Assembly: GCA_018398805.1 (NCBI GenBank)
Contig: JAGFBZ010002324.1
Coordinates: 310,001 to 374,000, forward strand
Direction: 5' to 3'
DNA: 64,000 bases
Source of the DNA: Hirundichthys speculiger
Taxonomy: Eukaryota; Chordata; Actinopteri; Beloniformes; Exocoetidae
Shown: positions 1 to 11,200 of the stretch, one piece after another
How the letters are laid out: each line of letters opens with the position of its first letter
How positions within the stretch are numbered: the stretch's first letter is position 1
Notes under the pieces: model-generated
The model's input: the letters and a program-made list of their open reading frames with translations, nothing else
Databases searched by the model: none
What the model was told of the DNA's origin: nothing
Translations under genes and position numbers: made by a program

Positions 1-138
1 ACATCCTTCATTGTAGTTTTTATTTAGTTTTCGTTTTTTTTTTTATTGTAGTTTTTATTTTTATTTCAGTTAACTGAAATATTTTTTCATTGGTAGTTTT
101 AGTTTTAGTCTTAGTTTTCGTTAACTATAATAACCCTG
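1..138 (+). mobile_element. hAT-type element, right end (cut by window edge)
   Basis: These bases match, almost base for base, the right end of the complete element at 46373-47730, including the closing CTATAATAACCCTG. The left part lies outside the window. The sequence is rich in TAGTTTT-type subterminal repeats. No coding capacity is visible. Family assignment (hAT) rests on the 8-bp target duplication of the complete copy. Confidence 0.8.
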
Positions 139-247
139 GATGCAACGCTACTCGGTAAAATACGATATGGTTTGGTACGACCGCCACGGGACAATACGCT
201 CTTATGTACCGCAGTACCGTAGTACATAAGGTACACCAGGTTTATTT

Positions 248-445
248 AAATCGCCGGTGTGGGATCATTTTGGTTTTGCTATTGAGTACACCAACGATGG
301 AGTGGATACAGTTATCAAAAACGTAACAGTCTGTAAATGCTGCTTGCGACGTGTCCTGTACTCAAATGGAAACACGAGCAATATGGGCAAGCATCTCCAG
401 TGTTACCATCATGATATTACGTTTCTCAACAGGATTTACTGGTAC
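248..445 (+). pseudogene. BED-type zinc finger fragment of a hAT transposase
   Basis: The reading frame gives SPVWDHFGF, then C-x2-C in VCKCCLRRV, then NTSNMGKHLQ and a closing H in CYHHD. This order (aromatic VWxHF, CxxC, NM..HL..H) is the BED finger used by hAT transposases for DNA binding. The fragment has no proper start codon in frame at its left edge and the frame is cut a few bases later by another hAT at 452. No RNase H-like catalytic region follows on the far side, so no protein is expected. Confidence 0.75.
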
Positions 446-451
446 AATAAT

Positions 452-1569
452 TAGGGATGCACGATACTGTTTTTTAAAACCGATACTGATAACCGATAAC
501 TTTCTTCTCCTAAAGGCCGATACCGATAACCGATAACACACACATATACCTAAGATCATTACATCAATACTATGAACAAAATCAAAAACAGTTTGGACTT
601 TTTAAATGAACGGATATTTATTTTTTCCAGTGAAAAACTATTGGCAAGCCTCTCAAACATTTTTGTAAAGCTATCAAACAAACCTATTTGATATCTCACA
701 TCAACTTAAATAAGGTTCATTACTGACTGATATAAAAAGAATAAAGGCTCCTTGAACTGATGGAAATACATGCATCAAAATTACTTACTGGAAAACAATA
801 ACATTTAAAGGATTTTGACTTGTGGTTCCATTTAAATTAATACCTTTAATTAAAGTAAATGAGGTTCAGTAGTTTTTATTTTTTAATTTCATGGAAGCTT
901 TAGATAAGAGGAATGAGGGAGAGGAGAGGGGAGACTGCTGCTGGCTTGCGCACGTTAGCATTAGCTTCCGTTAGCTCACATTAGCACGATTTCAAAACTC
1001 CATGGAAGTGATTGTTATGTTGTAGGTGGCTGATCAGGTTTTACGTATTAAGCTTGTGCATCCCTCCTCGTAGAATTCGCTCGGAGGATTCGTCACAAAT
1101 AACCACCAAACTATCTTTTTCTGAAACTTTAACGAAGTTCCACGTTTGTTGTGATCAGCGCTGTGCTGCAGGCTGCATTCAAGGTGTAACGTAAATTCCC
1201 ACGTTCCCTCATTTGCTAGTCGTTCTTTCAGCCTTTTCTATTTTTTTTTTCTTTTTTTATGTGTAGCATGTAGGAAAATACTGCGCATATCAAAGTCAGC
1301 AACAACCAAAATTATGACCGAGTTAACAAGTTGTTTTCTGGCATGAGGGGGTATTCTTGATTTTCCTTATTGAGTAATCGTTTTTCTGATTATGCCGACG
1401 TTACTTGAACATAACATTCACTGCCGGTCATTCAAGGCTCAGAGGGAGCGAGGCACTGCTGTGTTGACAGAAATATATATGTTATCGGGGCTATTCGTCA
1501 TGATATCGGACTTATCAGGATGACGTCATAATTTCCTGTTATCTGCCCGATAGTTATCGTGCACCCCTA
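452..1569 (+). mobile_element. non-autonomous hAT element (1.1 kb)
   Basis: The ends are inverted repeats TAGGGATGCACGATA and TATCGTGCACCCCTA. The flanks are ACAATAAT (444-451) and ATAATAAT (1570-1577), an 8-bp target duplication with one mismatch. Repeated CCGATA-type motifs lie just inside the left end. A block of GTTAGC/ATTAGC repeats lies at about 954-987. No transposase frame is present. It inserted into the BED-finger hAT and is therefore younger than it. Confidence 0.85.
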
Positions 1570-2012
1570 ATAATAATGCATTTTGGACTACTTTACTGGA
1601 TTGGATCGACTGGACCTTTGTGAATGTAACCAGACCATTTTTGTGGGAATATTTATGATCGGACGACTTCTATAGGGCTTCATTGGTAAGTTGCGTCAAT
1701 CTCGTAACTGTTTCTTTGTTTGTTTGTGGTGTGACACAGGCGTTGATTGTACCTGTTGTTATGATTATACCATGAAATGGTTTGCATCATGTGATTGAAT
1801 CACAAGAATCTTAGCTTTCCCAAAGATATGTCGCATGAATACCTCACGTAACATATGAGCTGTGTAAATTACGGTTTAGTTTTGTAAATTATGGAAATTA
1901 TGGACTGATGGGCGTTGGAATGGTAATGGTTTAATGCACAAACACATATTGAAACCGTGACACAAAAACCGCGGTACGGACCGTACCGCGAGCCGCCTGT
2001 ACCGTTGCACTC

Positions 2013-2226
2013 CTATAACCAATCTAGCTTTATTGCATCAAGTGCTTTCAGTGTACGATTGTGCAATTTTCTAAATGCAGTAACAATTTGGGAGATTTTT
2101 TTTTTCTGTTTTACTGCATACCAGTCCCAAAGCTGAGGGTCAAAGTTCAGGCTGTACATCAATATTCCCGACACTCCTTGCTGATGTATTTCTGGAAGAA
2201 AATGAACATCGCAGGATTTAGATGTC
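2013..2226 (-). CDS. possible coding exon of unidentified gene, cut by a hAT end
   Basis: On the minus strand a long polypyrimidine tract runs into TTTTTACAG (acceptor at 2227-2228). The frame that follows is open for about 70 codons, with TSKSCDVHFLPEIHQQG, then GILMYSLNFDPQLWDWYAV, then ISQIVTAFRKLHNRT, ending KLDWL. The composition is that of a structured protein rather than random DNA. The stop codon (2013-2015) is contributed by the terminus of the hAT ending at 2015, so the exon probably once continued. I do not recognise the family. It could be the remains of a host gene exon beyond the 3' end of cav2, or part of an unfamiliar transposon protein. Confidence 0.4.
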
Positions 2227-2229
2227 CTG

Positions 2230-2260
<31 letters not shown>

Positions 2261-2929
2261 ATGTTTTCGATTTCCAAACTAGAGACAGAGACAGTTGACG
2301 CTGGTATGCAGTTGAGAAATGAGTCGACGGGGTTCGTTGCCCTCAGCTGTCCCCCCACAGGCAGTAAACCCTGCCAGTTTCTGTCGTGTTTGGGTCTCTT
2401 CATTCATAAAGGAACCGTCAGCAGCAGAAATCACCAGTGAAGTTGCCAGCAGACACCTGAAGACAACGAGGTCCAACCATGAAGGGAATATAAATGCTGC
2501 GCAGGCCTGCAGGTCCAGCGGCGAAGCCTCGGGGGCTTTTCCATCCACTTGTATAGAAAAGTGATTTACGAGACTCTTCTGGCAGCAGGCTGCAGATCAC
2601 AGCCCCACTAACCTCCAGAGACAGAACAAGAACATCTAGACACACACAGAAGAATTACTTTGAGGAAAACATCTTTATTTTAGTCATGAAGGACACATTT
2701 GGCTTCCAAAAACGACTTCAGAAAATGCTTCAGAAAAGTAAATCCAAGCTTCTAAACTATCTTTTAAACGACAGATGGATCTCATGTCATGTCTTTTAAA
2801 GGAGATGTGACGTTAGAAGCGTGAGCAGGAAGGCTGATCTGAGGTTAATAAATGCAACACGGCGCTGCTTCCACCACGCACACCTGACACACTGCAACCA
2901 GAGAACCTCAAAACTGAGCACGGTACGAT
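2227..2929. other. no recognised gene
   Basis: An A-rich (CAAA)n stretch at 2233-2262 is the complement of the polypyrimidine tract before the possible exon. Short frames on both strands look like chance. A TTTATT at about 2671-2676 would read AATAAA on the minus strand and could be a polyadenylation signal, but no gene is attached to it. Confidence 0.4.
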
Positions 2930-3283
2930 ATATATCGATATTCATCTTACAATACATTTACATCATTTTCTGAAAGATTTTAAAGGGACAAAGTGATTTT
3001 GGTGACATCTTGTGAGTGTTCCAATGACTTTGTTTGAATTAGTTGAACTGAAAGCATCAATTACACATTATATGGCTGACAGGCAGCTTGCAAATGCTGG
3101 ACAAAATGAATAAAAGATGCGTTGAGAAAAATAGTTTAATTTATTTAAACAGTGCAAATTGTTGCTTGCAAGCTTTTAAAGGTGGGACACGGGGGTTTTG
3201 AAAGAAGCTTAGAGTATCGATACTCGATATTCGATAAAATATCGATATATATATCGCTGAATCGATAAAATCGCTCAGCTCTA
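2930..3283 (-). mobile_element. hAT-type MITE, inverted truncated copy
   Basis: This is the reverse complement of most of the element at 45693-46110. Shared parts include the ATCGCTCAGCTCTA terminus (3270-3283), the ATATCGATATAT-type palindromic stretch, the segment with GGTGGGACACGGGGGTTTTG, and TTAAAGGGACAAAGTGATTTT. The other terminus has decayed near 2925-2935, so no target duplication can be read. Non-coding. A long minus frame running through it is incidental. Confidence 0.75.
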
Positions 3284-4015
3284 CTGGTAACGCCAGGTTC
3301 GTAGGATGGTTGAACCAGAGGGGCCTGATCCCTTTGGTGCACCGACGGTGATCTGTCTGCAGAAAAGCAGAAAAGAAACAGATGCGCCGGAGTCTGTTCA
3401 GCCGAGTCCAGAGCCAAACACACTCAGAAATGTGTCCGTTTGTGTCGGTTGTGTCAAAGCGAAGAGTGTTGGGCAGCCCCCCTCCCCAGATCATCTCTGT
3501 GTCTTCTGACAAGCTTAAATAAGAGCAAACACCAGTATCATTGTGGTCGCAACACAGCAGAAACAGCAACACAAGCCTGCTAATGTGCAACAAGCTGCGT
3601 CTAAATATTTCACCTTCAAATGAGCTCCTGTCCAACAGGTCACCGACGCCGATTCAGCGTATCGCATTCAGCTCGTAGCCGAATGCTAATGCAACATATA
3701 CAAATATATATTTGTGAAGCAGAAATATTACATCTTTCAGCATGGCAGCAATATGTTAACTTTAACAACAAATCTCTCCGTCGCACGACAGCAAGGTTTC
3801 ATTTGGTCACAAACGGCAAAACTTCTGGATTTGTGGTGGCGCACATGAGCTCTTCAGGGCGTCTTGGTTGTTGGGCGCTTCCACGCCTCAGTTTGTTCGC
3901 TCTGGTCTGAATCACTTCAGTTCATAAACATAGATTTCTCTCTTTGGTCTGATTTCTTTTCACGCAGATAAGAATTTAAGCGTACCTAAATGTGTCACTT
4001 CAAACCACAGTGGAC
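3284..4015. other. no recognised gene
   Basis: Open frames at 3141-3635 (minus) and 3306-3910 (plus) show no motif I recognise. Part of the former is the MITE just to the left. Nothing further can be supported. Confidence 0.4.
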
Positions 4016-4220
4016 CAGGGTTATAATAGTTTTGGATTTTCCATTAGTTTTAGTTTTTATTTAGTTTTCAGTTTAGTTTTTTTAAATTCAGTTAGTTTTA
4101 ATCCGTTTTAAGAGCAGTTTTGCTAGTTTTTATTCGTGTTCGTTTTGAAATACTTAGTTTTAGTTTAGTTTTTATTAGTTTCAGTGTTAGTTTTATTTTG
4201 TAAATTAGGGTTGTAATTTT
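4016..4220 (+). mobile_element. hAT-type element, left-end fragment (TAGTTTT-rich family)
   Basis: The segment opens with CAGGGTTATAATAGTTTT and continues with repeated TAGTTTTAGTTT motifs. It matches the left terminus of the family whose complete copy is at 46373-47730. No matching right end is found nearby, so this is a truncated copy about 200 bp long. Confidence 0.6.
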
Positions 4221-5144
4221 GGTTTGAGTGAAGCACTGAACTTTTTTAAGGCTATCAAATCACATAGTCGTGTTTACATTCAGGTTTCAATAAACATATT
4301 TATCAATGCATCTTCCTGCTTGTGGTGTTCCTGCGTATTTACTGGTCTCCGGTGGAAACAGTCCATTATAGTTGCTGTTTTCTCCCGTTCCTTCCCAACG
4401 CTGACTGGCCTGCAATGTCCTTCCGCCTTCTTGTTAGTCCGGTCGAACGTTCTAATTCTTTTCCTCTTTTTCTGTTTCTTTTTCAACAAATCAGAAATCA
4501 ACACGTCAGGGCGACAACCCTGACGAGTAGAGTATCAAGCAAAGAGTATCAAGCAAAGACAACGTGGGATGTAGAGAAGCGGGAACGCCAGTCAATGACA
4601 GCAAACCAACCTAACCCTGCGTTTCCAGGACTTGGTTCGGTTTGCTTCCTCATCCGGAGGAACGCACCGGGATGTGCCAACTGATTCAGACTAAATCCAC
4701 CTCTTTTGGGTCCGGTTGTTTCTGTCGCACCAAGACGTGACGAGAAGAGCCATGTGAAGCAGAAAAACAAACTCGTTCGGAACAGACTGAAGCCTAAAGG
4801 TGCGGAAGCGCCCTTAATCAAACATGACGAGAATATCAAACGCCCAATTAGTTGATTTACATCACATTTGCTGAGTATCTGGTCAATACAAGCAAGTGGA
4901 TTTTGTTGAAAACATCATTTAAAAGTCCAAAAAGCACTTTCTTTTCAATCTCAAGTTGCCCATTATGAATCCAGAGGTCTGCAGTAACTAGTTGTAGCAA
5001 AGTGTAATATTGAAAGAAGGACTTTGTGCAGAACCGTTTTAGGAGTGATTACATGTTGTACTTGATAAGAGCTCATGTGCTCCACTGGAATCAGTCCAGC
5101 TGTTTTGCATCAACTCCACTCCTCCGTCTCCTCTTCGGTCTGCG
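4221..5144. other. 3' flank of cav2; no further gene recognised
   Basis: The minus-strand transcript of cav2 should terminate here, but no convincing AATAAA was seen close to the stop codon. A short inverted repeat (CGTCAGGG at 4504-4511 with CCCTGACG at 4518-4525) could form a small hairpin. Other frames look like chance. Confidence 0.4.
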
Positions 5145-5295
5145 TCAGTTGTCTGTACTCTGCACGTGAATGGAGGACAGGCACTTCCCCATGCTGTGGA
5201 AGAGCGGCGTGATGAACGTCTCCATCACGCTCCTCCATACTACCTGCACCGACGGCAGGAGCATCATTAAGCTCTGGATCAGCGGCATCACCAAC
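5145..5295 (-). CDS. cav2: cav2 coding exon 3 and stop
   Basis: The acceptor CTCCAG|GTTGGTG completes the Trp codon split with exon 2. The frame then reads [32 protein letters not shown] and [10 protein letters not shown], and stops at TGA (5145-5147). This is the second half of the membrane hairpin and the C-terminal segment, with a Cys in the position where caveolins are usually palmitoylated. A 74-codon minus frame overlapping it in another phase is not the gene. Confidence 0.93.
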
Positions 5296-8200
5296 CTGGA
5301 GGGACAGAGTCAACAAAGGGTCGTTTAAGGACACATTTCATTCCTGTTTGTCTTATCTCCAAGTAGGTTTGGAGGACGGGCCTTCTGCTACCAGGCACCT
5401 TTTTTATGGAACCAGCTACCAGTTTGGGTTCAGGAGGCTGATACCACCTCCATCTTTAAAACAAAACTGAAAACATTTCTGTTCAGTAAAGCCTACAGTT
5501 AGTCTAAACTATAGTGTGTAGGGGCTAATAGTTATAGCCATAGTTGTAGTAGCTCAGACTAGAGTAGCTCGTCTTTATCACAGGTTTATCATAGTTATGC
5601 TGCTATAGGCCTACGCTGCAGGGGGACACCAACATGATCTGCTGACTGGTGTCTCCACTGCTTTTCTCCTTTTCCCTACCTTTCCTCCTCCCTTCCTCCT
5701 TCTCCAGCTCATTCCATAGTTAATTAGCGGCACCTCGTTACTTTAACTGTGCTCCATTTTCTTTCCTGTAGTTTGTTGTGCTGTTTTCCCTCCTTTCTTT
5801 ACCCAGCTGGTCGTCGGCAGGAAGCTCCCCCCATATAATCCAGGTCCTGCTCAAGGCTTCTTCCTCTTAAAGTGGAGTTTTTTCTTGCCACTGTTTGGCT
5901 TAAAGGTTTTTTTCCCCCTCTGTGGGAGTTTTTTACTTGTCATCATCCTTGATTTGGATTTAATATTATAATTTTAGTTAATGATATTTGCTCGGGGGTC
6001 ATGATCTGGGTCTCTGTAAAGCACCTAAAGACAATTGACATTGTAACAGACGCTATACAAATAAAATTGAGTTGAATTGACAGCATGCACCATGAGAGCT
6101 TGTTGGCTGTATCTATACTCCCACCATCAACACCAGCGTGAAGGTTTCATTGCATACCAACAGTGTCACGATGGCTTTGTTTTCATTTTTAAACGACTCA
6201 AGACTATGAAGTTCAACACAGCTGGGCTTAGCTCAGAGCTAGAGATGCGCGGATGAACCGCGCACCCGCGGGCGGAGCGGATAATCCGCATATCGGGCGG
6301 ATGACTCGTCAAAAAATAATACTTTAATTAAATTCGGGCGGGTTGCGGTTGAAGCACTCAAATAATAATAATGAGAAAAAATATTTTACATATTATTAAA
6401 AAGGATGGCGGGTCGGTTCGGTTTTGAAAATTGGTGAAAAAACGTTCCTGCAAATGGATAGCGGGCGGATAGAGATTTTAAGAAGCGGTTGCGGGTTCAA
6501 ATATACGTCATCCGCGCATCTCTACTCAGAGCAGCAGGCTAAGACTTGAGAAGTTCATGTTAAAACGTGAAGCTCTAGAAACTTTGACCCTCAAAAGCAG
6601 AACATTTCTGATTGGCCGCAGACCCCCGCACACCAGCCGAGTGTGTACGGATGACTACCGAAAGTCTCTGCAAAGCACAACATGTGTTGAGCACATTTGC
6701 TTCCTGATTTTAGGTTAATATTAGGCCCTTTTTGATTCACCTTATCCAGGCTCTGATGTTGGGCTGCTGCTGGAGCCACTTATAAGCTAGTCCAACATTT
6801 TCTAGATCTAGTTTGCTTTATGACGTCAGTTCCCTTTCGTGAATCTCTAAAAGGTAAATTGACCTCTTTGTCTTTGTTCAGGAAGATGTTTCAATTTCCG
6901 TCCAGAAGGCTTGGACTAAGGGAGTTTGAGAGTTACCGTGACCCAGAAGGCTGAGAGTTGACACCACCGAATTCCCTTGAGTAGGACCACAGCTCATAAA
7001 AGGTGCAAGCACTGTTTTTAAAGCAGCACAGAAGACTTACTATCATATTAAAGGGTAGGTTTCAATTTCATGATCTCGTAGTCTTCTATCCCTACTGTCT
7101 GGAAAAACCAGGTTGTCTCTTGCGACAGCTGAGAAACATCAGCACCAGGCCAGCAGTGGCACCAGAGTTGCCCCACACTGATTCAGAAACATCCCCAGAA
7201 GCAACCATCAACCATACAGGTTGAGTCTGTTTTGGCTCTGGACTGCTGCCAGACCATGTCGTTTGTGCACACAGCACATGAGCTGGCAGTAAGTCAGATG
7301 TGAGAATCTAGTTGATTTTCAAAATAAAACCACACCGTTGGGTTGACTCATCCATGAACATGACATTAACCTGAACCAGTGGAGGGCGCATGCAAACAGT
7401 TCAGAGGGCTTTAGACAGGGTTTGAAACACGTATGAGGAGAGGGTCAGTTTAGAAGTATTAAAAAAAATCTTTTATTTGACACCACTCAACCTTTTTAAA
7501 TGCATAATTATATGCTGCACAGGTTGGAGTTGGGGATACACTGGGCGGTGCTCACTCGGTGTATTTAGACAGGCGGCAGTTACCTCGCCGTGCATCTTTT
7601 TGTTCTCCCGTGCTGTTGGAGAGTCGTTTTGTGTGGTGAGGCCTGTAAACGGTCTGGTGGCTGCACAAAGGCCTTCTTCTTTGGGATGAAGTAAGCATGC
7701 TGCATTGGCTCGTACGACTCGTCGCTGGTGTGTTTGATGTGGTCATGTCATTTGTTTATGAGTGCAACATGAAACATAAGTTATGCATTGGAAACTGAAA
7801 CTAGTGAACAAGTTATTCATGTAAAAAAACTTTTTTTTTTTTTTTGGAGCCTTGCTTTGGATAGGCTAAGGGTCTTGCCCAGATGGGAAGCATACATATT
7901 TGGACTTCTGTTACCTGGTGTATCGGCAAATTTGGAAACGTCAGCAGCTTTTCTGGTCATCGTGAAGCTGCCTGTCATGTGTGATGGAACAAGTCGGGCT
8001 GTCAACACTCAGAATGAAACGCTTTGTGAGCTAAACTGCAAACTGGATGCGACTCTTGAACAGAATTGCAAGCTAGCTGTGGTTCTTGATGGATGGATGG
8101 ATAAAAACTTGGAGAAGTTGCAAGCTCGGATTGACGGAAACTGACCACTATTTTGCTGTTTGGAATTCAGCCATTGAGATGAACCAGAGAGACTTTAAAG

Positions 8201-11200
8201 GCAGACAAAAAAAATTACTGGAGTCGGCCTGACCCAAAATAGTTGTTATCTGAAATGGCTCCCATGTGCCGGTGTGAGGGCTGGTTATCTCAATTTCTCC
8301 TGAAAATTATGCCAACAGATGCTACATATGCTACAAACCCCCCCCCCCTTTTTTTCCCCCCTCCTCTCTCCTCGTGTCATCCCTGTCTTGAGTTAATGAA
8401 TAAAGGCTCGCCGGCAACCTGGCTGTACCACAGTGTCCTCTGCTCTTTGTTTGGTTTCTTTTGTAATGTTTTCTTGGACGACTGTGCTGAAATGAAACTT
8501 GGTTGTGCTGGGATGTTGGGTCAATGAAAATGATGTTATCTTATCTAATTGACAGTACCAAAATCTTTCTGCCTGGTGTTCCTGGTTTTGCAAGTTTGAT
8601 TATGAAAAGTTCAGTTCAATCCAGGAAAGACAATTTCTCAAGAATCCGGTCTGGATTTTACCTCCAACCCCCTCAACCAAACGGAACTGAGCATCAGTGC
8701 ACTGCGGAACAGAGCGAGTGATGAAAAATATTGTCCCACGCCGATTCTTTCCACTACAGGATGGACTGGAGCAACTGGTCATGTTTCCAGAAGGCTGCCT
8801 GAAGCTGGCGCTGCCCTGTCACGTCATGACTGGGTGACTGGAGCGGTGTGACTGTGGTGCATCAAGGTGGTTGTGCTGCTACAAGGTATCAAATTAGGCA
8901 TCGAATGAGTTTTCCGATACTCCACAGTATTGAAGCAGTTCAATAGATTCAATAAAGGTATTGATTTCTGACACCAAGCCTTACTCTGCATGTTCAGATA
9001 GAGAACTGTCATTTTAGGCACAACATACACCACTAACCTGTTGATCTCACCTCATAGAGGAATGCTCAGGTAAGTTAAAGTCGAAACTCTTATATTGGAA
9101 AGGTAACAACCATTCAAATTCAAATACAGTGGTACTTCTTCATACGAACGTCTCTACATACAAAATTTTCAGGTTACGAAACACCTCAAGGGGAAAATAT
9201 CGCCTCGTGTTACGAAAGAAATTTCAGGATACGAAAGGTAAAAATCCAGTAGCGCTGCTACTCGCAGCTCCCAGAGTTTACTGAACGTAAACATACTTGT
9301 CGGCTCTGTATCTTGGTTTGAAAGCAGTGCTTCTGAGCTGCTCTGCCATCGGCTATCGCTTAGCATCTTCCTGGCAATCCATTGGCTAGGAGGGCCCCTT
9401 GTCTGTATGAGCGTAACCCAGCAACCCAGGTAAACGAACAATTTTTACCTCCACCAAGGAGGTTATGTTTTTGCTGGCGTTTGTCTGTCTGTCTGTGTTC
9501 AAGATAACTCTAAAAGGTATGGATGGATTTTGAAGAAATTTTCAGTTGTCAGAAATGTGAAAAGGAAGAACTGATTTCATTTTGGGTGTGATCCGGAAGA
9601 AATCCTGGATTCTGGATCACTTTCAAATTTTCGATAATTGTTGCGCTTGGTGGTGGTCTGCGCTCTCTGAGAGCTTTTCTAGTTCTAACATGTATTTCTG
9701 ACAGGTTTTTATGTCATTTCATGTATTATTTATAATATATAACAAATTTATGTACAAATTTTGGGGGGCTTGGAACGGATTAGGGCATTTACATGGAAAA
9801 TGTGTCTCTACTTATGAAAATTTCAGGTTACGAAACTACTTCCAGAACCAATTAATTTCGTAAGTAGAGGTACCACTGTATTTGCAAAATTTCAGCTCTC
9901 ACGGAAATACGTCATTTTAAACTCCTTGTCTGCTCTGTCTAGAATCATCATCTGCTTCTGCTGCATCTCCTCAACAGAAAAAGATCTGTGTTGTGCTGCA
10001 TACGTTCCTGTACTGTAGTCCGGTGTATCTTGGGACAGAGAAATCTGTGACTTCCTTTGAAGCGGCGCGTCTCTGTGTAATCTCCCCTCCTGACATTCCT
10101 GATGATTTGATCACCTCTGTGTCACAGCTTTTTCTATCAGCAAATACCTGATCCCGTGGCCTCGGGGAGGTGAAAGGTGATGCAAAAGTTTTTTCCGTGT
10201 GCATCTGAAGAATGTCCCACTCTGGTCTGAAAATGAGCCTTAATTGCTGCTGCAATGCCCTCCGATTGGTAAGGTGAAAGGGGGGTTCCCTCCCCTGGAC
10301 TCTGACGTGGCTACCAACTTTCCACTGAGTGCTTACACGTGGGCTCAAAAATGTTGCTTCATTGAGTGCTAATAAACAGACCTTTCGTGCTGTGGTCGGT
10401 AATGTATGTGCAGGACTTGCTTGGAAACCAGGAAACACCTGGTTCGTGGTGATGTAATTATCCAAATAACAAGTGTAAAAGCAAAATGCAGAGAAACTGT
10501 TTCAGTGCTTTTAATGGCGTTAAAAACAACTTGGGCCCATGTTTGCCTAAAGAGGCAGGGCAGGTGTGTTAACAGCCCTGAGGAAAATTCACATGCTGAT
10601 CATATATGATTCCTTGACTGTGGTTTAAACTTTGTTTTTGAACCTCAGAAGAGGTTTATGTGTCGTGTAAGCAGGTCAAGTGCAGTTTTCACTTTTTTAT
10701 GACTACACAGCCAGCTGTTTGTAACGATAATACTTAGGACTGCATTTTATTTAAGACAGCCAAGATTTTGTCCTGTTGGCATCTGAAAGCTCATACATGT
10801 CAGAGTTATACTTTAAAACAGTTAAAAACCAAATGAATTTAATAATCTATATTAACCCCCTTCTGAATACTCTTTATTTATAACAAATAATAAACTGTTA
10901 CTCTCTCTGTTTCTTACTCTTTCTGTCTCGCGATTGAAGTAACCTGATAGCGTTTCCTTGTCAATATAGTGATGCATTCCTGAAATGTAAGTGAGGTGAC
11001 AACATGGTGACATAACTTTTGCTTCTGTATGATGCTGGTTAAAATAAGTACGCTAAACTGTTTTCACTGACGTATGCTAATATTTGCTTCAATATTACAA
11101 TGCTAGTTGTAAATAGTAGGTTACACTGTTGTTACTAGTATATGCTAATATTTACTCTTAAGGTATGTTAGTCATAGTAAGTAGGTTAAGTTAGTAGGCA

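Larger units (their letters stand above)
139..2015 (+). mobile_element. hAT-type element with BED finger, split by a second hAT
   Basis: The two ends are inverted: GATGCAACGCTAC at the left and GTACCGTTGCACTCCTA at the right. Between them is a BED-type zinc-finger exon (about 248-445), then a younger element (452-1569), then more non-coding element DNA. The right end closes with CTA, so the original left end was probably TAGG..., but it abuts the end of another element at 138 and a target duplication cannot be read. No catalytic transposase core is visible, so the copy is non-autonomous. Right subterminal DNA is CG-rich and palindromic (CGGTACGGACCGTACCG at about 1973-1989). Confidence 0.65.

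Noticed and set aside
3141..3635. 164-codon minus frame
   Set aside because: Its C-terminal part is a MITE, and the remainder has no motif.
8874..8990. Possible hAT MITE scrap with GGTATCGAATG-like motifs
   Set aside because: Neither termini nor a target duplication could be identified, so it is mentioned only in the intron description.
9971..10465. 164-codon minus frame in cav2 intron 2
   Set aside because: It lies in an intron, has no recognisable domain, and has no supporting start or splice context.
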